Origin: Rhodospirillaceae bacterium
GTDB taxonomy: Bacteria; Pseudomonadota; Alphaproteobacteria; Bin65
DNA: 51,605 nt
Direction of reading: 5' to 3'
Assembly: GCA_009840595.1 (NCBI GenBank)
Contig: VXNK01000061.1
Coordinates: 1 to 51,605 of the forward strand
The first letter of the stretch is position 1. Every line of letters starts with the position of its first letter. The notes under the pieces were generated by a model. That model was not told the origin of the DNA, did no database searches, and saw only the letters and a list, made by a program, of their open reading frames with translations. Positions 1-6,121 of the stretch are shown in pieces. The translations under genes were made by a program, and so were the position numbers.

Positions 1-38
1 CCGAGGTTTCAGCGCCTGGCCGGCCTCCGTCGCCAGCC

Positions 39-75
39 GGATTTCTCCACTCGCTCCGCTCGGTCGAAATGACGG
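39..75. repeat. short palindromic intergenic repeat
   Basis: An imperfect palindrome runs from ATTTC at 41 to GAAAT at 70, with a CTCGCTCCGCTCG core between. Motifs of this form recur between genes in many alphaproteobacterial genomes; that is general recollection and was not searched here. It lies just beyond the 3' end of the integrase gene. It contains no gene. Confidence 0.4.
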
Positions 76-94
76 GAGGGGGGAGGGCGCCGCG

Positions 95-141
95 CCGGTC
101 AGGGGCGTCGGCCGCGGAGCCCCGGTCAGGGGATGTCGGCC
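95..141. repeat. 20-bp direct repeat at the integrase stop codon
   Basis: The motif CCGGTCAGGGG(C/AT)GTCGGCC occurs at 95-113 and again at 122-141. The second copy carries the integrase stop codon (TCA at 126-128 on the plus strand). It looks like a small tandem duplication of the integrase 3' end. An attachment-site role is possible but nothing else supports it. Confidence 0.4.
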
Positions 142-1442
142 GGGCGCGCCGGGCGGGCGGCGTCGGGCGAGCCGCCCCGTTTGTCGAGCCGGCCGTCGAG
201 CCGGTCGTCGAGGCTGTCGCCGATGCTGTCGGCGATCCGGGCGGCGGCGTTCTGGATCGAGTTGCGGGCGAGGTGGGCGTAGCGGGCGGTGGTCTGGACC
301 TGGGTGTGGCCGAGCAGCTTGCCGATCATGGTCAGGCTCTCGCCCAGCGCCAGGGCGCGCGAGGCGAAGGAGTGCCGCAAATCGTGGATGCGCACGTCGT
401 CCAGCCCGGCGCGGCCGCGGATAATCTCCCAGGGCCGCTGCAGATTCGCGCGATGGGTGCCGGGAAACCGGCCCGGGAACACCCAGGGATTGCCCGCCTC
501 GCGGGGCAGCGCCGCCAGCACCGCGCGCGCCTCCGGCGACAGCGGCACGGCGCGGCCGCCGGTCTTGGCGTCGGGCAGCTCGATCGCGTCGGCCGTGACA
601 TGCTCCCAGCGCAGGTCGCGGATCTCCGACATCCGGCAGCCGGTCAGCAGCAGCAGGCGGATCGCGGCGACCGCCGAGGGCATTTCCTCTTCGGCCGCGC
701 GCAGCGCCGCGCCCAGGCGCGCCATCTCCTCCGGCGACAGGAACCGCTCCCGCTTGTGCTCCTTGTATTGCCGGATATGCCGGCAGGGATTGGTGCCGTC
801 CGGCCGCCAGCCCCAGACCTCGGCGAGGGTGAACATCTTGGAGAGGACGCCGAGCATCCGGTTGGCCTGGTAGGGCGTGGCGCGCAGGCTGTGGTGCAGT
901 TCGGCGGCGTGTTTGCGCCGGACCTCCGCCGCCGCCATGTCGCCGAGCCCGGGGACGATGAATTTCTCCACCATCCGGCGGTAGTGCGCCTGGGTGCGGG
1001 GCTTGCAGTGCAGCGGGACATAGTCCTCCAGGAACCGGCGCCCGAGGTCGGCCACCGACGGCTCCCCCTGCTCCTCCCCGCGCGCGTCCCCCTGTCCGTC
1101 CTCCTGTCCGTCCTCCTGCTCGTCCCCCCGGCCGTTGAGGCCTTCGCGCGGATCGATGCCCTGCTTGGCCAGCGCCGCGAGCCCCTGTGCCTGCGCCCGC
1201 GCGTCGTCGGCGCCCATGCCCCCTGTACCCTTATTTCCGGTACCGGGCGCGCCGCAACGCCCGAGGGTGAACCAACGCAGCCGGCCGCGCACCCGGGTCT
1301 GGAACACCCAGGTCTTGCGGCCCGACGCGCGGACCCGGACGCCGAATCCGGTCAACTCGCCGTCCCAGTAGACGGCGTCGCGGCTGTTTGCCGGGATCGC
1401 GCGGACCGCGCGGTCGGTCAGTCTGGAAACCTGCTTTGCCAT
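126..1442 (-). CDS. tyrosine-type site-specific integrase
   Basis: This is a DNA strand-exchange recombinase of the phage/genomic-island integrase family (438 aa). An N-terminal arm-binding region (residues 1-65) carries the typical LTDRAVRAIP and GFGVRVRASG segments. A core-binding helical region covers about 128-225 and the catalytic domain about 235-400. The catalytic set is visible: R270 in LLLTGCRMSE, K293, H353-x-x-R356 in HDLRHSF, H379 in LLGHT and nucleophile Y388 in RYAHL. An acidic low-complexity linker rich in E, D, G and Q (about 105-128) separates the first two regions. The open frame extends further upstream, but the start at 1442 is chosen because it begins at the conserved arm domain and has a GGAAG ribosome site. 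The gene faces away from the porin at 1638. No tRNA target was found next to it. An intact catalytic set suggests it is functional. Confidence 0.9.
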   Translation of the reverse strand: MAKQVSRLTDRAVRAIPANSRDAVYWDGELTGFGVRVRASGRKTWVFQTRVRGRLRWFTLGRCGAPGTGNKGTGGMGADDARAQAQGLAALAKQGIDPREGLNGRGDEQEDGQEDGQGDARGEEQGEPSVADLGRRFLEDYVPLHCKPRTQAHYRRMVEKFIVPGLGDMAAAEVRRKHAAELHHSLRATPYQANRMLGVLSKMFTLAEVWGWRPDGTNPCRHIRQYKEHKRERFLSPEEMARLGAALRAAEEEMPSAVAAIRLLLLTGCRMSEIRDLRWEHVTADAIELPDAKTGGRAVPLSPEARAVLAALPREAGNPWVFPGRFPGTHRANLQRPWEIIRGRAGLDDVRIHDLRHSFASRALALGESLTMIGKLLGHTQVQTTARYAHLARNSIQNAAARIADSIGDSLDDRLDGRLDKRGGSPDAARPARPADIP

Positions 1443-1578
1443 GTCTTCCGGGCCTTTCCGTGAGCGCCGGACCCTATCGGCCCGGCAAACACGCGGCAAA
1501 CAGAATCGCCGGTTTCCGGGCGAAAGACCGCCCGGCAGGGGCGCATCGAATTTGCGAGAATTCCGATAATTCAATGCG

Positions 1579-1606
1579 TTACACGATTCCGAAGCCGCCA
1601 TATTTT
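1579..1606 (+). promoter_or_regulatory. candidate promoter ahead of the porin-like gene
   Basis: TTACAC (1579-1584) and TATTTT (1601-1606) are 16 bases apart. Each matches four of six positions of the sigma-70 consensus. They lie in an AT-rich island (about 1560-1640) in otherwise GC-rich DNA, about 32 bases before the porin ATG. The AT-rich block is also a plausible place for the integrated element's end. Confidence 0.35.
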
Positions 1607-1637
1607 ATATTATGAGGTTACGTTCGTTAAGAATCAG

Positions 1638-2900
1638 ATGAAGTCGGCCATGATGGCCAAGCCGGCGGACAAGATGGTTCAGTCCGGCAACAGCCGCGTG
1701 AAGGTTACGCTGTACGGCTGGGTCAACAAGGCGGTGCGGCTCGCGCGTACGCCGCAGGTGTCGTCGGTCCAGGTGATCGACAACTCGCATTCCGGGTCGC
1801 GGCTCGGCGTCCGGGCGGTCGGCAAGCTGAACCCGAATACGACGGGCGTGGGCCTTATCGAAGCCGATTTCCGGGCGAACCACCGCCACGGCACCGGTTT
1901 CGACTCCCCCACGGGCGGCCAGATCAATATCCGGCATACCGTCGCGAGCCTGACCCACAAGGACATGGGCACGATTTCGCTGGGCCACAGCTGGGTCGGC
2001 GGCGGGTTCGCCCATGGCGGGAGCTTCTCCGGCACCGGCGGCGTGTTCGGCATCTGGGGTCCCGACGGCGACGGCGTGAAGGCGACGGCAACCGTGAACG
2101 GCATGAAGGTCGAAGGCAAGCCGCGCCACGGCATGACCGGCCGCGGATTCCCGACGCTGTTCGGCGGCCGCGAGGATCGCCTCCGCTACGACTCGCCGAA
2201 CCTGATGGGCGCGTCGGTCAATGCGTCCTACAACGAAAACAGGGGCTGGTCGTCCGGCTTTTCGCTCAAGGGCCTGCCGGGCGTGAAGGCGATGGGCCTC
2301 AGGCTGAACGCCGGTTACGCCTCCGACCCCGAACGGGGCGACATGGGCACGACCAGCTTCGCCGTGTCGGCCGGCGTCCAGCACAATGCGTCGGGCCTGA
2401 GCATCAACGGCGTCTACGACCAGGAGCAGTACAAGGGCGGCCACAAGCCGACAGCCTGGATGGGCGATCTGTCCTGGACCGGCAAGGTCACGGATGCGGG
2501 TAGCACCTCCCTGACGGTCGGCTACGGCCAGTGGACCGACGGCATGATGGGCAAGACCACCCGCTACCACTTCGCGGTCAAGCAGGATGTCGATTCGGCA
2601 GCGGCCGAACTCTACTTCGGCGTGGGCTACGACACCGGCACGGTGACGCACAAGGTGGCGAACAAGAACCTCCAAGCTTATACAATCGCAGACGGCTCGG
2701 ACGGTCAGCTCGGCCAACCGGACATCGACTACGCTTCACCGCCGTCAGCAACCACCTATTCCTACGACGCCGCCTGCGGTGCGCCCGACGAGACTGCCTC
2801 ACCTTCTCAAGCCGATCGCGAGGCTTACGCGGGTAGCAGCTGCTCCATCGAGCGCGACGGGGTGATCGTCATCATCGCCGGCGTCCGCATCAAGTTCTAG
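1638..2900 (+). CDS. porin-like outer-membrane beta-barrel protein without signal peptide
   Basis: This 420-residue protein has the look of a general trimeric porin. It has a first strand reading VTLYGWVNKAV, the NSHSGSRLGVRA segment that follows it in this family, many alternating strands with GYG/YAS turns, and a C-terminal phenylalanine typical of outer-membrane barrels. A long C-terminal loop (about 345-400) carries two cysteines. Porins need Sec export, yet there is no hydrophobic signal sequence: the barrel begins about 20 residues after the first ATG. The reading frame stays open upstream without any ATG, GTG or TTG that would restore one. The divergent integrase gene starts 195 bases away, so the 5' end was probably replaced by the inserted element. 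It is either a 5'-truncated pseudogene or a mis-started gene. No good ribosome site precedes the ATG. Confidence 0.7.
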   Translation: MKSAMMAKPADKMVQSGNSRVKVTLYGWVNKAVRLARTPQVSSVQVIDNSHSGSRLGVRAVGKLNPNTTGVGLIEADFRANHRHGTGFDSPTGGQINIRHTVASLTHKDMGTISLGHSWVGGGFAHGGSFSGTGGVFGIWGPDGDGVKATATVNGMKVEGKPRHGMTGRGFPTLFGGREDRLRYDSPNLMGASVNASYNENRGWSSGFSLKGLPGVKAMGLRLNAGYASDPERGDMGTTSFAVSAGVQHNASGLSINGVYDQEQYKGGHKPTAWMGDLSWTGKVTDAGSTSLTVGYGQWTDGMMGKTTRYHFAVKQDVDSAAAELYFGVGYDTGTVTHKVANKNLQAYTIADGSDGQLGQPDIDYASPPSATTYSYDAACGAPDETASPSQADREAYAGSSCSIERDGVIVIIAGVRIKF

Positions 2901-2931
2901 GCGGACGCGCGGCGTAACGGGAGCGGCAAGG

Positions 2932-3249
2932 GTGTATCGTCTGTTGCTTGTGTCTGCGGTCGCTCTGACCCTGACGGCGGCCGGCTGCGCAACCCCGCCT
3001 GCGGAGAAGTCCGCAGGCGGGGCGGCGAGCGGCCAGGCCGCCGGAGACGCGAACGGCGCGGGCGGGGGCAAGAAGCAGCCCTGGTGGCGGCTGTCCCAGT
3101 ACAGCCGGACGCCTGCCGTCCTGACGCCGGAAGAAAAGTTCAGGCAGCGGCCGGGCCTGATCAGCGGCAAGGAGGGCGGCATCGTCCTCTACCGCCAGGG
3201 CGAAGGCGGGTCTTCGGACCCGTCGAAGCCCAGGAAGGCCCGGCGATAG
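2932..3249 (+). CDS. small lipoprotein of unknown function
   Basis: A 105-residue protein with a GTG start preceded by GGGAG. A hydrophobic signal (residues 2-16) ends in the lipobox TAAGC, placing the lipidated cysteine near residue 19. A glycine/alanine-rich tether (about 25-47) follows, then a short basic C-terminus. It is predicted to be anchored in a membrane facing the periplasm. It begins 31 bases after the porin stop and is followed by two hairpins, so it probably ends the porin transcript. I do not recognise the family. Confidence 0.65.
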   Translation: MYRLLLVSAVALTLTAAGCATPPAEKSAGGAASGQAAGDANGAGGGKKQPWWRLSQYSRTPAVLTPEEKFRQRPGLISGKEGGIVLYRQGEGGSSDPSKPRKARR

Positions 3250-3270
3250 CCCCGGCTCAAAGGCCGGGGC
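3249..3270 (+). repeat. GC-rich hairpin after the lipoprotein gene
   Basis: GCCCCGGC (3249-3256) pairs perfectly with GCCGGGGC (3263-3270) across a 6-base loop. It overlaps the last base of the lipoprotein stop codon. No T run follows, so it is more likely an mRNA-stabilising hairpin than a terminator. Confidence 0.5.
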
Positions 3271-3300
3271 GGGCCGGCACCGCTCCCATACGGAACCCTC

Positions 3301-3332
3301 AAGGCCCGGATGGCGACATCCGGGCCTTTTTT
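3301..3332 (+). terminator. rho-independent terminator
   Basis: AAGGCCCGGATG (3301-3312) pairs perfectly with CATCCGGGCCTT (3317-3328) over a GCGA tetraloop. A run of six T follows (3327-3332). It ends the porin/lipoprotein transcript. Confidence 0.9.
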
Positions 3333-3472
3333 CTGCGCGCGCCCAACTGACGGCGGCGCCCGTGAAGTCGGCCGAACCGGCCCGGCACAACGCGGGAGCG
3401 CGGGCAGATTGAAAAAGTCGCACTGGGTGTTACAAAAATGAGGTATGAACGCGGGCGCCCGCGAGGCCCGGA

Positions 3473-3610
3473 TTGCAGACGTTCAAGACCAGGGCGGTCG
3501 CCCGTTTCGCCGATCGCGAGGGGCTGGAGGATGCCGCGGGTTTGGCGACCGCACAGGCCGTTGGAGCGATCGTGGAGGTGAACGGCGATGACCAGGCAAT
3601 ACAAGAGTGA
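3473..3610 (+). pseudogene. remnant of a RelE/HigB-type toxin with a large internal deletion
   Basis: Reading from TTG at 3473 gives 45 codons. The start (QTFKTRAVAR, then FADREGL) resembles the N-terminus of a RelE-superfamily toxin group normally encoded just before antitoxins like the one at 3588. The end (AVGAIVEVNGDDQ) resembles that group's C-terminal tail. The central part, which in these toxins runs to about 60-70 residues and includes the fold core, is missing, and the frame stays in register across the junction. The stop overlaps the antitoxin start by 23 bases, the spacing expected of an intact toxin-antitoxin pair. Family resemblance is from memory and was not searched. The product cannot fold as a toxin. 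Confidence 0.55.
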
Positions 3611-3905
3611 GGCGCTGGCAGCGGCGCATGAGGCGGCGCTCGGCCTGGCCGAGGCGGGCCTCCTGTCGAAGCGGACCATGCGCAAGTTCGACGAGATGTG
3701 CCTGACGCCGGTACGGGACATGACGCCCGAGGACATCGGCGCGCTCCGTCTGCGCGAGCATGCGAGCCAGGCGGTGTTCGCGCGCCATCTCAACGTGACC
3801 GCGGGACTGGTGAGCCAGTGGGAGCGCGGCGAGAAGCGCCCGCGGGGCGCGTCGCTGAAGCTGCTGACGCTGGTGGAGAAGAACGGTCTCGGGGCGGTCG
3901 CCTGA
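3588..3905 (+). CDS. HigA-type antitoxin / Xre-family DNA-binding protein
   Basis: A 105-residue protein with a Cro/C1-type helix-turn-helix at about residues 56-90. The motif ASQAVFARHLNVTAGLVSQW is followed by ERGEKRPRG, the hallmark of HigA/MqsA-like antitoxins. The N-terminal part (YKSEALAAAHEAALGL) is the usual toxin-contact and dimerisation region. Such antitoxins bind and repress their own promoter. A GTGGAGG stretch just upstream of the ATG serves as ribosome site. Its partner toxin is reduced to the fragment at 3473-3610, so this is an orphan antitoxin, possibly kept as a regulator or as an anti-addiction factor. Confidence 0.85.
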   Translation: MTRQYKSEALAAAHEAALGLAEAGLLSKRTMRKFDEMCLTPVRDMTPEDIGALRLREHASQAVFARHLNVTAGLVSQWERGEKRPRGASLKLLTLVEKNGLGAVA

Positions 3906-3979
3906 AGCGTTTTCGGGCGGATCGGCGGCGGCGGACGGGCGCGTGGACAGGGGTCCGGCAGCGGCGCTAGAGTCGCGGC

Positions 3980-4303
3980 ATGGACGCCGATTTCACCGCC
4001 GTCGCAACGCTGTTCGCTGCGCTCGCCGCGCTGCAGGTCGGCCTGTTCGCCTGCCTGCGCGCCGACATGCGCCGCATGGAAGAGCGGCTGCGCGCCGACG
4101 CCCGCGACAGGGAGGAACGCCTGCGCGCCGAAATCGCCGGGCTGGAGCGCCGGACGGAGGAGCGGTTCGAGCGCGTTGACCAGCGGCTCGAGCGTCTGGA
4201 GGCGCGCATGGCGGCGATGGAGCATGGCCAAGCGAAGCTGGAAGGGCTGCTCGAAGGGCTGCGCGAGGCGATCGCCGGCCGGGCCCGCCAGGCGGCCGAA
4301 TAG
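3980..4303 (+). CDS. small membrane-anchored coiled-coil protein
   Basis: A 107-residue protein. Residues 8-26 form one hydrophobic segment (VATLFAALAALQVGLFACL). From about 28 to 100 it is a highly charged heptad coiled coil rich in E, R and L, ending in GLLEGLREAI. This is a widespread uncharacterised alphaproteobacterial type. The layout suggests a single-pass inner-membrane protein with a cytoplasmic rod. No strong ribosome site is seen. A protein with similar charged repeats is cut by the right window edge (51450-51605). Function unknown. Confidence 0.65.
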   Translation: MDADFTAVATLFAALAALQVGLFACLRADMRRMEERLRADARDREERLRAEIAGLERRTEERFERVDQRLERLEARMAAMEHGQAKLEGLLEGLREAIAGRARQAAE

Positions 4304-4352
4304 CGCGCCGGACGCCGGAGGAGGAGAACGGCCCCCGGGCCTCGCCCTTATC

Positions 4353-4997
4353 CTATCCGCCGGAGCGGGCGATCAGCCGTTCGACGTAGGGCAGAATCCG
4401 CTTCACGATGACGGCGACGCCCGCCGCGTTCGGGTGGATGAGGTCGGGCTGGTTCAGCGCCGGATCCAGCGCCACGCCGTCGAGAAAGAAGGGATAGAGC
4501 ACGGCGCCGTAGCGCCGCGCCAGCGCCGGCCAGGCGCCGTTGAAGGCGGCTTCGTATTCCGGGCCGAGATTGCGCGGCGCCTTCATCCCGGCAAGCAGGA
4601 CGGGGATTTTCCGCTCCTTGAGCCGCGCCAGGATGGCCGCGAGGTTGGCCCGCGTTTCGGCCGGGTCGAGGCCGCGCAGCCCATCGTTGCCGCCGAGCGC
4701 GACGATGACGAAATCCGGCTTCGCGGACAGCGCCCAGCCGAGCCGGGCCCGGCCGCCCGCCGTGGTATCGCCGGAGATGCTGCCGTTGGCGACCCGGATG
4801 TCGAGGCCGCGGGCGCGCAAGGCCGCCTCGAGCCGCGGGACGAAACCGTCCTCCGCCGGCAGGCCGAAGCCGGCGCCCAGGCTGTCGCCCAGCACCAGCA
4901 GCGTGCGCTCGGCGGCGGCTGCCGGGGCCGGGGCGGCCAGCGCGCACAAGATGGCGAGAGCGCAGAGCGTTGACCGGCGGAAGAAGGGCCGCGCCAC
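4353..4997 (-). CDS. tesA: SGNH/GDSL hydrolase, TesA-like arylesterase/lysophospholipase
   Basis: A periplasmic ester/thioester hydrolase of 214 aa. A signal peptide (residues 6-29, ending APAAAA) precedes the four SGNH blocks. These are GDSL with nucleophile S39 in VLGDSLGAG, glycine G76 in ISGDTT, N104 in GGND, and D185-x-x-H188 in DLIHPN. Length and blocks match E. coli TesA. The GTG start at 4997 is chosen because it begins just before the signal peptide and has GGAGG upstream; longer readings run into a repeat element and are rejected. It is divergent from an ABC ATPase and FtsX-type permease, exactly as tesA is from ybbA-ybbP in E. coli. Lipid or amphiphile handling at the membrane is the likely shared theme. 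Confidence 0.88.
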   Translation of the reverse strand: MARPFFRRSTLCALAILCALAAPAPAAAAERTLLVLGDSLGAGFGLPAEDGFVPRLEAALRARGLDIRVANGSISGDTTAGGRARLGWALSAKPDFVIVALGGNDGLRGLDPAETRANLAAILARLKERKIPVLLAGMKAPRNLGPEYEAAFNGAWPALARRYGAVLYPFFLDGVALDPALNQPDLIHPNAAGVAVIVKRILPYVERLIARSGG

Positions 4998-5005
4998 CCT
5001 CTTTT

Positions 5006-5150
5006 CCCTCCCCCTCTTCAGAGGGGGAGGCCAGGTGGGGGTGCAGCGGCGCCGGGCACGCACTGCCAGGCAGCCATTCCGGCTCGAACGACACGACACC
5101 CCCATCGACCTCGCTGCGCTCGGCCACTTCCCCCTCTGAAGAGGGGGAAG
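5006..5150. repeat. ~145-bp repeat element with hairpin terminal inverted repeats, copy 1
   Basis: The left end CCCCCTCTTCAGAGGGGG (5010-5027) is the exact reverse complement of the right end CCCCCTCTGAAGAGGGGG (5130-5147). Each end is itself nearly self-complementary. The interior is 70-80% alike, by eye, to the reverse complement of the copy at 14127-14272. This is the structure of a REP/BIME-like or MITE-like non-autonomous element. Its left edge supplies the GGAGG in front of the tesA-like start. No coding capacity is credible. The remaining 270 bases up to 5419 hold no gene. Confidence 0.8.
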
Positions 5151-5419
5151 AACCGGATCGGAGCCGCGTCTCCCTACGGGAAGGAGCCCCCAACGGTTGA
5201 TCCGGCGGCGGGCGGGCACATATGGCATGGCGGACGTCTCGCGGTTCGCCGGCCCGGGATCCTGTTTCGGGCCGGGCCGGTTCGTGGGATACCCTTATCT
5301 GGGGACCGGCGCGCCCGGAATCCATGAAAGGCATCCATGACGGGACTCCATGCCGGAATCCCGCGGCCGGCGCGTTCAAACGGCGGCAGGTTCAAACTGC
5401 GGGGCTTTCCCGACCGTCC

Positions 5420-6121
5420 ATGATCGAACTCTCCAACATCCACCTGCGCCTGCCCAGCCTGGCCGGGGAGGTGCATATCCTGCGCGGCATCGACCTGTCG
5501 CTGGCGGCCGGCGAGGCGGCGGCGCTGGTCGGCCCGTCGGGCTCGGGCAAATCGACCCTGATGATGGTGCTGGCCGGGCTGGAGCGGCCGAGCGAAGGGA
5601 CGGTCGCCGTCGCCGGGCAGGAGCTGACGGCGATGGACGAAGACGCGCTCGCCCTGTTCCGGCGGGACAATATCGGCATCGTCTTCCAGAACTTCCATCT
5701 GGTGCCGACCATGACGGCGCTGGAAAACGTCGCCATGCCGCTCGAATTCGCCGGCCGGGCCGACGCTTTCGACCTGGCGGAGAGCGGGCTCGACCAGGTC
5801 GGCCTGTCCCACCGGCTGACCCACTATCCGGCCCAGCTGTCCGGCGGCGAGCAGCAGCGCGTCGCCCTCGCCCGGGCCTGTGCGGCGCGGCCGCGGCTGA
5901 TCCTGGCCGACGAGCCGACCGGCAATCTCGACGGCGACACCGGCGGCGCGGTCATGGACCTGCTGTTCCGCCTGCGCGACGAACTGGACCTGACATTGCT
6001 GCTGATCACCCACGAAACCGGGCTGGCCGGGCGCTGCGGCCGGATCGTGCGCATGGCCGACGGCCGGATCGCCGATCCCGGGATCGATCGGGACCTGGCG
6101 CCCGCCGAAGCTGCCGAATGA
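5420..6121 (+). CDS. ybbA: ABC transporter ATP-binding protein, YbbA/LolD-like
   Basis: A 234-residue nucleotide-binding subunit. Walker [10 protein letters not shown] is at 38-46, Q-loop at Q90, signature LSGGEQQ at 140-146, Walker B LILADEP at 160-166 and switch H198. It belongs to the LolD/MacB/YbbA group that works with FtsX-type (type VII) permeases, which use ATP for mechanotransmission or lipid/lipoprotein extraction, not classical import. The ATG at 5420 begins the conserved fold directly; the frame is open upstream but carries no family sequence. Its stop overlaps the permease start (ATGA at 6118-6121), so the two are translationally coupled. The tesA-like gene lies divergently upstream. 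Confidence 0.92.
   Translation: MIELSNIHLRLPSLAGEVHILRGIDLSLAAGEAAALVGPSGSGKSTLMMVLAGLERPSEGTVAVAGQELTAMDEDALALFRRDNIGIVFQNFHLVPTMTALENVAMPLEFAGRADAFDLAESGLDQVGLSHRLTHYPAQLSGGEQQRVALARACAARPRLILADEPTGNLDGDTGGAVMDLLFRLRDELDLTLLLITHETGLAGRCGRIVRMADGRIADPGIDRDLAPAEAAE

Noticed and set aside
1..1640. A tRNA gene as integration target beside the integrase
   Set aside because: No T-loop GGTTCGAATCC-like sequence or acceptor pairing was found on either strand on either side of the integrase gene.
4998..5228. Longer TesA-like protein starting at 5228
   Set aside because: The extension crosses repeat copy 1 and lies before a perfectly good signal peptide with its own GTG and ribosome site.
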